A stretch of DNA of 64,000 nucleotides from SW4 sp042466115 (GTDB lineage: Bacteria > Pseudomonadota > Alphaproteobacteria > Rhodobacterales > Rhodobacteraceae). The stretch covers positions 2,170,001 to 2,234,000 of the forward strand of contig NZ_JAXHBQ010000001.1 in assembly GCF_042466115.1 (NCBI RefSeq). The letters are read 5' to 3'. The position numbers and the translations under genes are program-made. Positions 1-9,600 of this stretch are shown here, piece after piece. The notes under the pieces were generated by a model. That model made no database searches and was not told the DNA's origin. It was given only the letters and a program-made list of their open reading frames with translations. How positions within the stretch are numbered: the first letter of the stretch is position 1; the number at the start of each line of letters is the position of its first letter.

Positions 1-186
1 AAACACAACGCGCCGCGCAGGGCCAACGCCGTAAACGCGGTTCATCACATCCGTGACAAGGAACGCGAACGGATAGGTAAACGCCCCCCATGTCAGGAGT
101 CCGTCAAGGATCAGGAACTGAACGAGGATATTGGAGGCCACGACAATGGCGGCCATGGCAAGAATGCCAGGAAGAATGCGGGTCAT
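1..186 (-). CDS. yhhQ: Queuosine precursor transporter, 5' part only
   Basis: The first 62 codons of a membrane protein that runs off the left edge. The visible sequence has a hydrophobic N-terminus (TM1, residues about 4-28) and the family-typical stretch around WGAFTYPFAFLVTD followed by VMNRVYG at residues 34-53. These match YhhQ/VUT-family transporters, which import queuosine precursors (preQ0/preQ1) across the inner membrane for tRNA modification. The ATG is at 184-186. The gene lies 92 bp downstream of mepA on the same strand, with a hairpin-rich leader between them. The identification rests on the N-terminal third only. Confidence 0.85.
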   Translation of the reverse strand, partial: MTRILPGILAMAAIVVASNILVQFLILDGLLTWGAFTYPFAFLVTDVMNRVYGVGPARRVVF

Positions 187-209
187 ATTGGTTTCCGTTT
201 TGACAAGGG

Positions 210-257
210 TGCGGCGACTTGGCCCCCGTTTTGGGGACGCGCCCGTCTAGCGCCGCA
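210..257 (-). promoter_or_regulatory. Nested hairpin between mepA and the transporter
   Basis: Outer arms at 210-216 and 251-257 (TGCGGCG / CGCCGCA) enclose a smaller hairpin with CCCC at 224-227, GGGG at 233-236 and a GTTTT loop. No T-run follows on either strand, so it is not a textbook intrinsic terminator. It could terminate or stabilise the mepA mRNA, or form a leader for the queuosine-precursor transporter. I could not match it to a preQ1 riboswitch consensus. Confidence 0.35.
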
Positions 258-278
258 ACCGTCCCCCGTCAATCCGGC

Positions 279-1199
279 TTATTCGGATTCCAGAACTCCG
301 ACACACTGCACAGGCAGGCGCGCCATTGTCAGTTCCCGGCGTGGCTGCGCGGGGGCGGCATTCGGATCAGGGGGTGGCGGGTTCAGGATGTCATTGACCC
401 AACGGCGCGCATCGGCGCAGCCATCACCGGCAGGCGGTGGCGCCTGATCCTCGCAGGTGCGATCACCGCGCGGGCAGGCAAGGCGCACGTGGAAATGATA
501 GTGATGCCCATACCAGGGCCGGATCTTGTTCAGCCATGATCGGTCGCCGGTTTCCCATTCACACATCGCGACCTTGGCACCCGGAAAGACAAAGATGCGC
601 GCGGTGCGCGGATCACTTGCCGCAGCGCGCAGCAGTTGCATGTGCTGGGTGGTCCAGCTGCTGTTCGTGTAAGCCCCGTTGGCGCGGCGCATGGAAATGG
701 ACGACAGCGATTCACGCTCGCCGCGCGAAAGGTTGAGCCTGTCTGGCGGCAACATCCAGATGTCGGCGTCAAGCCCGCTTTGGTGACTGCGATGGCCTGT
801 CAGCATTGGCCCGCCACGGGGTTGCGACATATCCCCGACATAGAGCCCTTCCCATCCGGGCAGGGTTGCAGCAAAGCGCGACAGGTCTTGCACATAGTCA
901 ACCGTCACTGGCTGCGCCCAGTTGCGGTTGCGCGACAGGCGCATTGCCTGCCATGTGGGGCCGGTTTCGGGCAGTTGCACCGCCCCCGCCTGACAGCCAC
1001 GGGCGTATCCGCCAAGGGCTTGGGGTGCTTGTGTGGACGGGCCGGACATCGCGCCGAACAGCGCCTTGGCCACCCGCGTGTCGCCTGCATTCTGGGTTGA
1101 TACGGTCGCGGCCGCCTGGGTCACATCGGCGTCACGTTGACAGCCGGCTACCATGGCAAGTGCTAGGATCAGGGCGCCGGTATTGAGGATTTTGACCAT
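279..1199 (-). CDS. mepA: Penicillin-insensitive murein endopeptidase (lipoprotein)
   Basis: A 306-residue M74-family metallopeptidase that cuts D-Ala-meso-DAP cross-links in peptidoglycan. The N-terminus has a lipoprotein signal ending in the lipobox VAGC, with the lipidated Cys at residue 20. Two metal-binding signatures are visible: H136-R-S-H-x3-L-D-A-D and, near residues 232-237, HHYHFH. Length and order match MepA. The lipobox is unusual beside E. coli MepA, which is a soluble periplasmic enzyme, and suggests membrane anchoring here. Its start overlaps the end of the upstream MFS gene by 31 bp, so the two are probably cotranscribed. Confidence 0.92.
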   Translation of the reverse strand: MVKILNTGALILALAMVAGCQRDADVTQAAATVSTQNAGDTRVAKALFGAMSGPSTQAPQALGGYARGCQAGAVQLPETGPTWQAMRLSRNRNWAQPVTVDYVQDLSRFAATLPGWEGLYVGDMSQPRGGPMLTGHRSHQSGLDADIWMLPPDRLNLSRGERESLSSISMRRANGAYTNSSWTTQHMQLLRAAASDPRTARIFVFPGAKVAMCEWETGDRSWLNKIRPWYGHHYHFHVRLACPRGDRTCEDQAPPPAGDGCADARRWVNDILNPPPPDPNAAPAQPRRELTMARLPVQCVGVLESE

Positions 1200-2560
1200 T
1201 CGTCGCGATCTCCCTCTGGGTTAACGAAGCGTAACAGCAAATAGCCCGCCAAGAAAAGCAGGATCACGGGGGAAAAGCCCAAACGGGCATCTTGCAGCCA
1301 CCAAGTGAACAATCCAATCAGGCCGGGGGCAAGAAACGCAGTTGCCTTGCCGGACAGCGCGAACAGACCAAAGGCTTCGGTCGGGCGTTCGGGGTGGGTG
1401 TGGCGCACCATCATGGACCGGCTGGCGGAATAAATGCCGCCGCCCGCGCCGCCGATGATCGCGCCGCAGATGTAGAACATGATGTCGGGCAGGGATGACC
1501 CTTGGGCCAATGGCACACCGAAAAACGTCTCGCGCGACATGGCGACGATGATCACGCAGACCACCATCAGGGTGATGATGCAAAAGGTAATGACGGGGCG
1601 CGGGCCGAACCTGCGGTCCATCCGTCCGGCGATGGATGTCGAGATCGCGGCGGTGATCGCCCCAACCACGCCGAACACCGCAATTTGCATCAACTGCCAG
1701 TCCAGAACCAGCGCAGCGTAAACCCCGCCGAAAGCATAAAGCGCATTCAACGCGTCACGATACAGCATCGACGAGATCAGGAAATTCAGCAGGCTCTTGC
1801 GCTTGACGACCCCCTTGAGCGAGGTCTTGAGATCGCGCAGCGCTTCGCCCATTCCGCCCTGACGGTTCGGGTCGCGCCCTTCACGCACATACATCCAATA
1901 GGGAATCATGAAGACGGCAAACCAGATGGCAATGAACGGCCCGACGATCCGCGTGCCTTCGCGCATTTCCCCGTCCAGCCCGAAGGGCGGCGGGTTGCCC
2001 AGCAGGGTTTTGCCCTCGGACAGTTCAAAGAAGAACACCAGCATGATGGCGAGTGAAACAACACCGCCCCAATAACCCAGCGCGGCCCCGTCACCGGAAA
2101 TGCGCCCGATTTCTTCCTTGTCGCCAAGGCTGGGCAGGATCGCATTTGTAAAGATCAACGCGTATTCGGCCGCGATGAACGCGATAGAGAACGCAATCAG
2201 GCAAAACCAGATCGCTGACCCGTCCGGCACCATATACCAAAGCATCCACGCCGCGATCACATAGATGATCGAAAAGCCGATCAACCATGGCATCCGCCGC
2301 CCCGTGCTGTCGGCATAAGCGCCAAGGACGGGCGCGGTGATGGCGATGAACAGCCCAGCCAGCGTTTGACCCAAAGACCAAACCGTCTGTGCCTGTGCGT
2401 CAGCCGCCCCTTCGGCCATGCCACCGGTCATGAAGTATTCGGCGGCAACCACCGCGAAATACGGACCAAAGATAAATGTCAGACCAAGTGTGTAAAAAGG
2501 TTGCGTGGCCCAATCAAAAGCCATCCATCCGAAGATGCGTTTGCGCGCTGCCGTTGCCAT
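1169..2560 (-). CDS. MFS transporter, UMF1 (Atg22-like) family
   Basis: A 463-residue polytopic protein with about 12 predicted membrane segments. The N-terminus (FGWMAFDWATQPFYTLGLTF) is typical of the bacterial UMF1 family related to yeast vacuolar effluxer Atg22, and the downstream GAYADSTGRRMP resembles the MFS loop 2-3 motif. The substrate is not known; efflux of amino acids or other metabolites is only inferred from distant homology. The ATG at 2560 opens directly on the family start. It overlaps mepA by 31 bp, suggesting one transcription unit. Confidence 0.85.
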   Translation of the reverse strand: MATAARKRIFGWMAFDWATQPFYTLGLTFIFGPYFAVVAAEYFMTGGMAEGAADAQAQTVWSLGQTLAGLFIAITAPVLGAYADSTGRRMPWLIGFSIIYVIAAWMLWYMVPDGSAIWFCLIAFSIAFIAAEYALIFTNAILPSLGDKEEIGRISGDGAALGYWGGVVSLAIMLVFFFELSEGKTLLGNPPPFGLDGEMREGTRIVGPFIAIWFAVFMIPYWMYVREGRDPNRQGGMGEALRDLKTSLKGVVKRKSLLNFLISSMLYRDALNALYAFGGVYAALVLDWQLMQIAVFGVVGAITAAISTSIAGRMDRRFGPRPVITFCIITLMVVCVIIVAMSRETFFGVPLAQGSSLPDIMFYICGAIIGGAGGGIYSASRSMMVRHTHPERPTEAFGLFALSGKATAFLAPGLIGLFTWWLQDARLGFSPVILLFLAGYLLLRFVNPEGDRDEWSKSSIPAP

Positions 2561-2622
2561 TCTGGCGTCCCCCGTTTTTCAGGGATAAGACCCGTTGCGC
2601 GGCAATCTGGCAAGGCATGATC

Positions 2623-3189
2623 TTAGGAGGCGATGGAAAGCCGTTCTTCTGCGGCGTCTTGCATTGGCGGCCAGGGGCGCGTGGCTTCGGCAGCGATCCA
2701 GTTTTGCACCCACGCGGCAGGTTCGGGGCGCGGCGCGGTGATGCCAAGCGCGGCAATCAACTGGTCAGTCGGCACGGCGCGGTTCTTTTCCACCACGGCG
2801 GTGCGAAACAGCACATGGCTGGCGCATTCGCCGTTCTTTTTGAACATACCCTGTTCAATATAGACGAACCGTTCGTCCCATGTGGCGATCCGCGTGCGTG
2901 TCTCGAACGTTTCAAACGGCGTGATGCGGCGGCGATACCGGATCGACGTGCCCGCGACCGTCAGCCCCCATTTGCGTTCTTTCAGCAGCGCCCAAAGCCC
3001 CATGCGCACCGCCGCCTGAAAGCGCCCCATCTCGTAAAGTGTCAGGATGCGCCCGTTGTTCATTTCCATGAAGATATCGCAGTCCAGCGGCCAGCAACGG
3101 TGCTGTGACACATGCGGGTCCAGCGGTGACATCGCGGGCATACGCCGCGATTTGATCAGGGAATGGGCAAGGCGAACAAAAGGATACAT
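2623..3189 (-). CDS. Hotdog-fold acyl-CoA thioesterase-like protein
   Basis: A 188-residue protein of the 4-hydroxybenzoyl-CoA-thioesterase/THEM6-like group. After about 20 residues it enters a hotdog core: D-C-D-I-F-M-E-M-N-N-G-R near residue 40, a long helix (LYEMGRFQAAVRMGL), then the strands SIRYRRRITPFE and RFVYIEQGMF. These proteins are thought to hydrolyse acyl-CoA or acyl-ACP esters; the substrate cannot be read from the sequence. It lies 62 bp upstream of the MFS gene on the same strand and is divergent from yggT. The start at 3189 is the furthest convincing ATG. Confidence 0.8.
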   Translation of the reverse strand: MYPFVRLAHSLIKSRRMPAMSPLDPHVSQHRCWPLDCDIFMEMNNGRILTLYEMGRFQAAVRMGLWALLKERKWGLTVAGTSIRYRRRITPFETFETRTRIATWDERFVYIEQGMFKKNGECASHVLFRTAVVEKNRAVPTDQLIAALGITAPRPEPAAWVQNWIAAEATRPWPPMQDAAEERLSIAS

Positions 3190-3301
3190 GCGGGATAGAT
3201 ATTCAAGTTGACGTTAACATCAAGCCATGACGCCACGGAAAGGCATTGCCCTTTGGCGTCTGCGTGCTTACCTCTCTCCCAATCGAAAAAAGGGGCCGCC
3301 A

Positions 3302-3589
3302 ATGCAATCGTTGTTTCAAATTCTGCTATTGCTGCTTGATGTTGTCTGGTTCTTCATCATCGCGCACTTTATCATGAGTTGGCTGATCAGCTTTCAGGTT
3401 CTCAACATTCGCCAGCAGTTTGTGTCGCAGGTCTGGTATGGCCTGAGCCGGTTGCTTGACCCGATATATGCGCCGATCCGCCGGATATTGCCGCCAATGG
3501 GCGGGCTTGACCTCGCTCCGCTGGTCGCCCTGATCGGTCTGCAAATTGTCCGCATCCTCCTCAACAACAACGCGCATCTTTTCCTCTGA
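3302..3589 (+). CDS. yggT: YggT-family membrane protein
   Basis: A 95-residue integral membrane protein with two hydrophobic segments (about residues 3-27 and 72-90) flanking the conserved loop LSRLLDPIYAPIRRILPPMGGLDLAPL. This is the single-unit form of the YggT family, associated with membrane or osmotic homeostasis but without an established biochemical function. The frame stays open upstream to 3227, but conservation starts at MQSLFQ, so the ATG at 3302 is preferred. It lies 76 bp upstream of recQ, separated from it by a CtrA-like box. Confidence 0.88.
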   Translation: MQSLFQILLLLLDVVWFFIIAHFIMSWLISFQVLNIRQQFVSQVWYGLSRLLDPIYAPIRRILPPMGGLDLAPLVALIGLQIVRILLNNNAHLFL

Positions 3590-3625
3590 CTCTTGCCCCC
3601 GATTCCGGCTTGTGAGACTGTGCTG

Positions 3626-3641
3626 TTAACGAGCAGTTAAC
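3626..3641 (+). promoter_or_regulatory. CtrA-type binding site upstream of recQ
   Basis: TTAA at 3626-3629, seven bases, then TTAAC at 3637-3641, an exact match to the alphaproteobacterial CtrA consensus TTAA-N7-TTAAC. It sits 25-40 bp before the recQ start codon, where it could act on recQ transcription. Occupancy is an inference from the motif. Confidence 0.6.
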
Positions 3642-3665
3642 AACAATCTGGCAGGTCCTTCGGGC

Positions 3666-5699
3666 ATGAGTGCGGCCACGCTTCTTCGTGATGTTTTCGG
3701 ATTCGACGGGTTTCGGCCCGGCCAACAAGAGATCGTGGAAGCCGTCACAGACGGACGCAACACCCTTGCCATCATGCCCACGGGTGGCGGTAAGTCCTTG
3801 TGTTTCCAGCTGCCAGCCTTGGTGCGTGATGGCGTCACTGTCGTCATATCCCCGCTGATTGCCCTGATGCGCGATCAGGTGCGCGGCCTGCGCGAAGCAG
3901 GGGTCGAAGCAGGCGCGTTGACATCCGGCAACACCGAAGAAGAAACCGATGCGGTTTGGCAGGCGCTTGAACAGGGCAGCCTGAAACTGCTTTACATGGC
4001 GCCTGAACGGCTTGCTTCGGGCGGCACCCAGCGGATGCTGCGTCAGGCTGGCGTGTCGATGATCGCCGTGGACGAGGCCCATTGCGTCAGCCAATGGGGC
4101 CATGATTTCCGCCCAGACTATTTGCGGATTGGCGAGTTGCGCCGCGCGCTGGATGTGCCGCTTGCCGCTTTCACCGCGACGGCTGATGCCGAAACCCGCG
4201 CCGAGATTGTGGAAAAACTGTTCGATGGTGCGCAGCCTGACACCTTTCTGCAAGGTTTTGATCGCCCTAACATCCACCTTGCATTTGCCGCCAAAGACGG
4301 TCCGCGTGCCCAAATCCTGAACTTTGCCAATGCCCGCAAAGGCCAATCCGGCATCGTCTATTGCGGCACTCGCGCGAAAACCGAAACGCTGGCCCGCGCG
4401 CTGGGCGAGGCGGGCCATACCGCCTGCCATTATCACGGCGGGATGGAGGCCGAGGACCGCCGCATTGTCGAACGCCGCTTTCAGCAAGAGGACGGTTTGA
4501 TCGTCTGTGCTACTGTTGCCTTTGGCATGGGGATCGACAAACCCGATATCCGCTGGGTCGCCCACGCCGACCTGCCCAAATCAATCGAGGCCTACTATCA
4601 GGAAATCGGCCGCGCGGGTCGCGATGGTGCCCCCGCCGAAACCCTGACGCTGTTTGGCCCCGATGACATCCGCTATCGCCGCCAACAGATCGACGAAGGG
4701 CTTGCGCCCCCCGAACGCCGCGCCGCCGATCATGGCCGCCTCAACGCGCTGACCGGCTTGGCCGAGGCATTGACCTGCCGTCGCCAGTCCCTTTTGTCCT
4801 ATTTCGGTGACGATCCGCAGCCCTGCGGCAACTGCGACCTGTGTGACAAGCCCGCCGATGTGTTCGATGGCACAACGGCAGTGCGCATGGCGCTGTCAGC
4901 CGCTTTGCGCACTGATGAAAGGTTCGGCGCGGGCCACCTGATCGACATTCTGCTGGGGAACATGACCGAAAAAGTCGCCCAGCGCAGTCACGATCAACTG
5001 CCGACATTCGGGGTGGGCAAGGAATATTCCCGCGTCCAGTGGCAGGCGATCTTCCGGCAGATCATGGGCCACGATCTGATGCGCCCTGATGCCGAACGCC
5101 ACGGTGCGCTGCGGATGACCCAAAAGGCACGCCCGATCCTGCGCGACGAGGCAACGATCCAGTTGCGCCGCGACACGATCAGATTGGCGAAATCCGGCCC
5201 CAAAGTCCGCCAGATGGTCAGCGAGGAAGACGCGCCGCTGCTCTCCGCCCTCAAGGCGAAACGCCGTGCCTATGCCGAACAGCAAAGCGTCCCGGCCTAT
5301 ATCATCTTCAACGACCGCACCCTGATCGAAATGGCCGAAACACGCCCCCGTAACCTTGACGAAATGGCAGGGATTGGTGGCGTTGGCGCGAAAAAGCTGG
5401 ACAGCTACGGAAAGGGTTTCCTTGAGGTGATCAATGGCGAGGTCGAAACCCTGCATCCGACTCGGCGCAAGCTGGCTGGACGGGCCGAAGGCGATGTTTA
5501 CGACCGTCTATTGCAGGCGCAGGCTGATCTTGCGCGCGGCCCACAAGGTGCAGACAAGCCGATGTCGTGTTCCGCCTCGCAACTGGCCAAAGTCGCGCAA
5601 AAGAAACCATCCGATATCGACGCGTTGACCCGTTTGGTCGGGGATCGCCACGCCGAACGGTTTGGCGATGCCTTCTTGGAAGTCCTGTCTGAGGGTTGA
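3666..5699 (+). CDS. recQ: ATP-dependent DNA helicase RecQ
   Basis: A 677-residue 3'-5' superfamily 2 helicase acting in recombination and replication-fork repair. Motif I (PTGGGKS) is at residues 38-44, followed by the DEAH box with the RecQ aromatic loop (DEAHCVSQWGHDFR) near 137. Motif VI (QEIGRAGRDG) is present, and a zinc-binding cysteine set ends in CGNCDLC near 390. A winged-helix region and an HRDC domain (about 515-590) follow, plus a roughly 80-residue C-terminal tail beyond the HRDC. All expected RecQ parts are present. The ATG at 3666 places motif 0 (FGFDGFRPGQ) at the usual distance. Confidence 0.97.
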   Translation: MSAATLLRDVFGFDGFRPGQQEIVEAVTDGRNTLAIMPTGGGKSLCFQLPALVRDGVTVVISPLIALMRDQVRGLREAGVEAGALTSGNTEEETDAVWQALEQGSLKLLYMAPERLASGGTQRMLRQAGVSMIAVDEAHCVSQWGHDFRPDYLRIGELRRALDVPLAAFTATADAETRAEIVEKLFDGAQPDTFLQGFDRPNIHLAFAAKDGPRAQILNFANARKGQSGIVYCGTRAKTETLARALGEAGHTACHYHGGMEAEDRRIVERRFQQEDGLIVCATVAFGMGIDKPDIRWVAHADLPKSIEAYYQEIGRAGRDGAPAETLTLFGPDDIRYRRQQIDEGLAPPERRAADHGRLNALTGLAEALTCRRQSLLSYFGDDPQPCGNCDLCDKPADVFDGTTAVRMALSAALRTDERFGAGHLIDILLGNMTEKVAQRSHDQLPTFGVGKEYSRVQWQAIFRQIMGHDLMRPDAERHGALRMTQKARPILRDEATIQLRRDTIRLAKSGPKVRQMVSEEDAPLLSALKAKRRAYAEQQSVPAYIIFNDRTLIEMAETRPRNLDEMAGIGGVGAKKLDSYGKGFLEVINGEVETLHPTRRKLAGRAEGDVYDRLLQAQADLARGPQGADKPMSCSASQLAKVAQKKPSDIDALTRLVGDRHAERFGDAFLEVLSEG

Positions 5700-5748
5700 G
5701 GTTGGCAACCTGCCTGCTATCTAAACGCTGAACGCCAAAGGATCGCCC

Positions 5749-6522
5749 ATGCTGACTGTCATTTCCCCCGCCAAATCCCTTGATATGGACCCTGTGTCCA
5801 TCGCGGCCACCCAGCCGGAATTTCAGGCCGATGCGGTGCGGCTGGCAAAGACGTCGCGCGGGCTGACGCTGAAAGCGTTGCGCGATCTGATGGGCATTTC
5901 CGACGATCTGGCACGCCTTAACCGTGACCGTTTTCGTGACTTTGCCGAAACTCCCGCGGCGGGTGCGACCAAGCCCGCTGCGCTGGCATTCAACGGCGAT
6001 ACCTATCAGGGGCTCGAGGCAAGAACGCTGACGGATGACGACATGCGCTATGCCCAAGACCACCTGCGAATCCTGTCAGGCCTTTACGGATTGTTGCGCC
6101 CTTTGGACGCGATCCAGCCCTATCGCCTGGAAATGGGGAGCCGCCTGAAAACCCGCCGCGGCACATCGCTTTATGACTACTGGGGCAACACGATTGCCAA
6201 GGCGCTCAACAAACAGGCCGCCGAAGTTGGGACCGATATTCTGGTCAACTGCGCCTCGCAGGAATACTTTGGCGCGGCAGATACCAAAGCGCTGAAACTG
6301 CGGGTGATCACGCCGGTTTTCATGGAAGTCAAAGACGGCAAACCCCGCATTGTCAGTTTCTTTGCCAAGCGGGCGCGGGGCGCGATGGCGCGCTACGTGA
6401 TCGAACACCGTGCGACAACCGTTGACGACTTGCGCGGTTTCGACAGTGGCGGATATGCCTATGACGCTGATCTGTCCGACGGTGACAAACTGGTTTTCCT
6501 GCGCGACTACCCGGCGACATGA
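5749..6522 (+). CDS. yaaA: Peroxide stress protein YaaA
   Basis: A 257-residue DUF328/UPF0246 protein starting with the diagnostic MLTVISPAKSLDM. It also has SGLYGLLRPLDAIQPYRLEMG near residues 108-128 and NCASQEYF near 166. In E. coli YaaA limits free iron and oxidative DNA damage during peroxide stress, and the fold binds DNA. GGA precedes the ATG at a suitable spacing. It lies 49 bp after recQ, a plausible pairing of DNA repair with oxidative-stress protection, though shared transcription is only inferred. Confidence 0.95.
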   Translation: MLTVISPAKSLDMDPVSIAATQPEFQADAVRLAKTSRGLTLKALRDLMGISDDLARLNRDRFRDFAETPAAGATKPAALAFNGDTYQGLEARTLTDDDMRYAQDHLRILSGLYGLLRPLDAIQPYRLEMGSRLKTRRGTSLYDYWGNTIAKALNKQAAEVGTDILVNCASQEYFGAADTKALKLRVITPVFMEVKDGKPRIVSFFAKRARGAMARYVIEHRATTVDDLRGFDSGGYAYDADLSDGDKLVFLRDYPAT

Positions 6523-6626
6523 TGCAGGCAGGTCGGGAAAACCTGACCAATTCCTGCACATGACGAATCTTGCATAATCAAGGAACCGGTGCGACCCTTG
6601 CTTCATTACACCAAGGGAGAATTCCG

Positions 6627-9600
6627 ATGCGTGCATTTTTCGCGGCGATCATTTTCGGTCTGTTTGCTACAACCGCATTTGCGCAAGACATCGTTCCCGA
6701 CAGGCGCGCCGCGATTTCCCAGAACGTCGATTTCTACGGATCAGACCTTGCCAATATTTTCGACACGACACTGGATGCCTGCCAGGCGGCCTGCCTCGCT
6801 AATTCACAGTGCCGCGCGTTCACGTTCAATCAGCGGTCTGGCGCGTGTTTCCCGAAAGGCGATGTCACGCAGGTTGAACCCTATGATGGTGCGATTTCGG
6901 CCCGGATTTATCTGACGAATCCTGCCGTTTTGGCGCAAGCGCAGGCGCGCATTTCCGATCTGTCCTTCCTGAATTCGGGTGACTTGAATGCGGCACGTTC
7001 CCTTGCCGTCCAGATGGGGCGTTTCCATTCGTCTGACGAGTATTCGGCGACTGACCTTTTGAATGCCGCGCGGGTGCGCGACCAAAGTAATGACAGGCTT
7101 GCCGCGCTCAAGTTCACAGGCGCGGCCCTTGCGATCACCGATGCGTCCGACCTTTGGCTTGAGTATTCACGCCGCGCCCGTGTGGTGACAAGCGGTGACA
7201 GCGGCGAACAACGCACCCTGCGTGCCCGCGCCCTTCCTGCCACGATAAATGGCTACCTGCGCGCCTTGTCCGTGCCTGAACAGGCGGCCGCCCTGCTTGA
7301 TCTGGCCGATGCGCTTGAAGATGCAGACCGCGGCCGCACCAGCATCAACGCCCTGCGCCTGTCCAACACCATCCAACCGCGCCGCGACACGCAGGCGAAA
7401 CTGGAACGCGCCATCGGTCTGTTCGGCTTTCGCGTGGCCGATACCGAAGTCGAAAGCGACAGCGCGACCCCGCGTATCTGCGCCACGTTCAATGAACCGC
7501 TTGTGCGCGCTGGTGTCGATTACGCGCCCTATGTCCAGCTTCCCGATTCCGCCTTGACGGTCGAGGCCGAGGATAACCAGATTTGCATTGACGGCGTCAC
7601 GCATGGCACGCGCTATCGCGTTGTGATGCGTGCCGGCTTGCCTGCGGCGTCTGGTGAAACACTGATCAATCCTGTCGAGCTGAGCTTTTATGTGCGTGAC
7701 CGCACCCCCGGCGCGCGATTCACCGGGCGCGCCTATGTTCTGCCCCGCACTGGCGAGGCGGCCTTGCCGATCGAAACCGTGAACACCGACGAACTGGACC
7801 TGACCCTGCGCCGCGTGAGTGACCGCAATATCATCCGCTCAATCCAAGACGGCTATTTCGCGCGCCCGCTTTACCCCTATCAGGAAGGCACCTTTGCCGA
7901 TCAGGTGGCCGAGGAAATCTGGCAAGGCACAGCGATCGTCGCGAACGATCTGAACCGCGATATGACGACCCGCCTGCCGATGGACGAGGCCATCGCAGGG
8001 CAGCCCGCCGGTGTTTATGTTCTCTCTGCCGCGATCCCCGGCGCTGACCCTTACGAGGCACCCGCCGCAACACAGTGGTTCGTTCTGTCCGACCTTGGCA
8101 TTGCCACAATGCTGGGCAATGACGGGTTGACGGTCATGGTGCGCGGCCTTGGCGATGCAACTGCGCGCGGTGATGCGACTGTGACACTGCTGTCGCGCGC
8201 CAACGCGGTGCTGGGCACAGCCCAAACGAATGGTGAAGGTGTTGCGCAATTCGCCGCTGGCCTGACCCGCGGAACGGGGTCATCCGCGCCCGCCCTTGTC
8301 ACGGTTGAACAAGGCGACGACATGGCGTTCCTGTCCTTGACCGACCCCGCCTTTGATCTGTCCGACCGTGGCGTGGAAGGGCGTGAACCCAGCCCGCCGA
8401 TGGATGTTTTCCTTGCCACGGATCGCGGCGCTTATCGTGCTGGAGAGGTGATCCATGTGACCGCCCTGATGCGCGATGCCACGACCCAAGCCCTGCCCAA
8501 TGTGCCGCTGACAGCAATCCTGTCACGCCCTGATGGCGTCGAGTACAGCCGGATCGCTTCGGTGGACGATCTGGCGGGCGGGCATGTGTTTGCCCTGCCG
8601 GTTGCCGGTTCCGCCCCGCGAGGCACTTGGCGCATAGACCTCAAGGCGGATGTGGACGCGCCCGCGCTCGCGACCCGTTCGGTGCTGGTCGAGGATTTCC
8701 TGCCCGAACGCATTGATTTTGACTTGGCCCTGCCAGACACCCTGCGCCAAGGCGACAGCCCGCCGCTGACGATATCGGCACGCTATCTGTTCGGCCCGCC
8801 CGCTGGCGATTTGCCAATCGAGGGTGAGGCACTGCTGCGCGCGGCGCAATCCATCGACGGTTTCGAGGGCTACGCCTTCGGGCGCTATGACGATCCGGTC
8901 AACGCACGCCTGACGTCACTTTCTGCGGGGCGCACCGCCGCCGATGGGGCGGCCCAGGTCATGATTGATATGCCCGATGTCAATGCAGCCGGACGTCCGC
9001 TTGAACTGCGTGTCACGACCCGCATCAGCGAAGGATCGGGGCGCCCCGTTGAACGCCAGATCACAGCGCCCGTTCTGCCCGAATCCGCGATGATCGGGAT
9101 CAAGCCGCTGTTTGACGGCGTGATCGAGGAAAACAGCGAAGCGCGCTTTGCGGTGATCGGTCTGTCGCCCGATCTGACAGCCGAACCGATGCAGGTGCAA
9201 TGGACGGTAAACCGCGTGCGCACGCGCTATCAATGGTATCAGATTGGTGGCAACTGGAACTGGGACCCTGTCACAACCCGCACGCGGATTGCCACAGGCG
9301 AAGCGATGTTGGGCGACACACCCACCGACATCAGCGCGTCCGTTGAATGGGGCCGTTACGAGGTGGTCGTGGAACGGTTGGACGGTGAATACGTCGCCTC
9401 GTCAACCGATTTCTACGCCGGTTGGTATGCACCCGCCGATGCTGGCACCACGCCTGATCTGCTCGAAGCGTCGCTTGATGCCGCAAGCTACGCGATTGGC
9501 GACACGGCCAGTTTTCGGATTGTGCCGCGCTATGCGGGCACGGCCGTTGTCACTGTCATGTCTGATCGCGTAATCGCCATGAAAACCGTGCAAGTGACAG

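Noticed and set aside
1221..1235. CtrA-like TTAA-N7-TAAC near the end of the MFS gene
   Set aside because: The second half lacks the TTAA core and it lies inside coding sequence.
6525..6556. Hairpin after yaaA
   Set aside because: Stems of only about five base pairs with long gaps; not convincing as a terminator.
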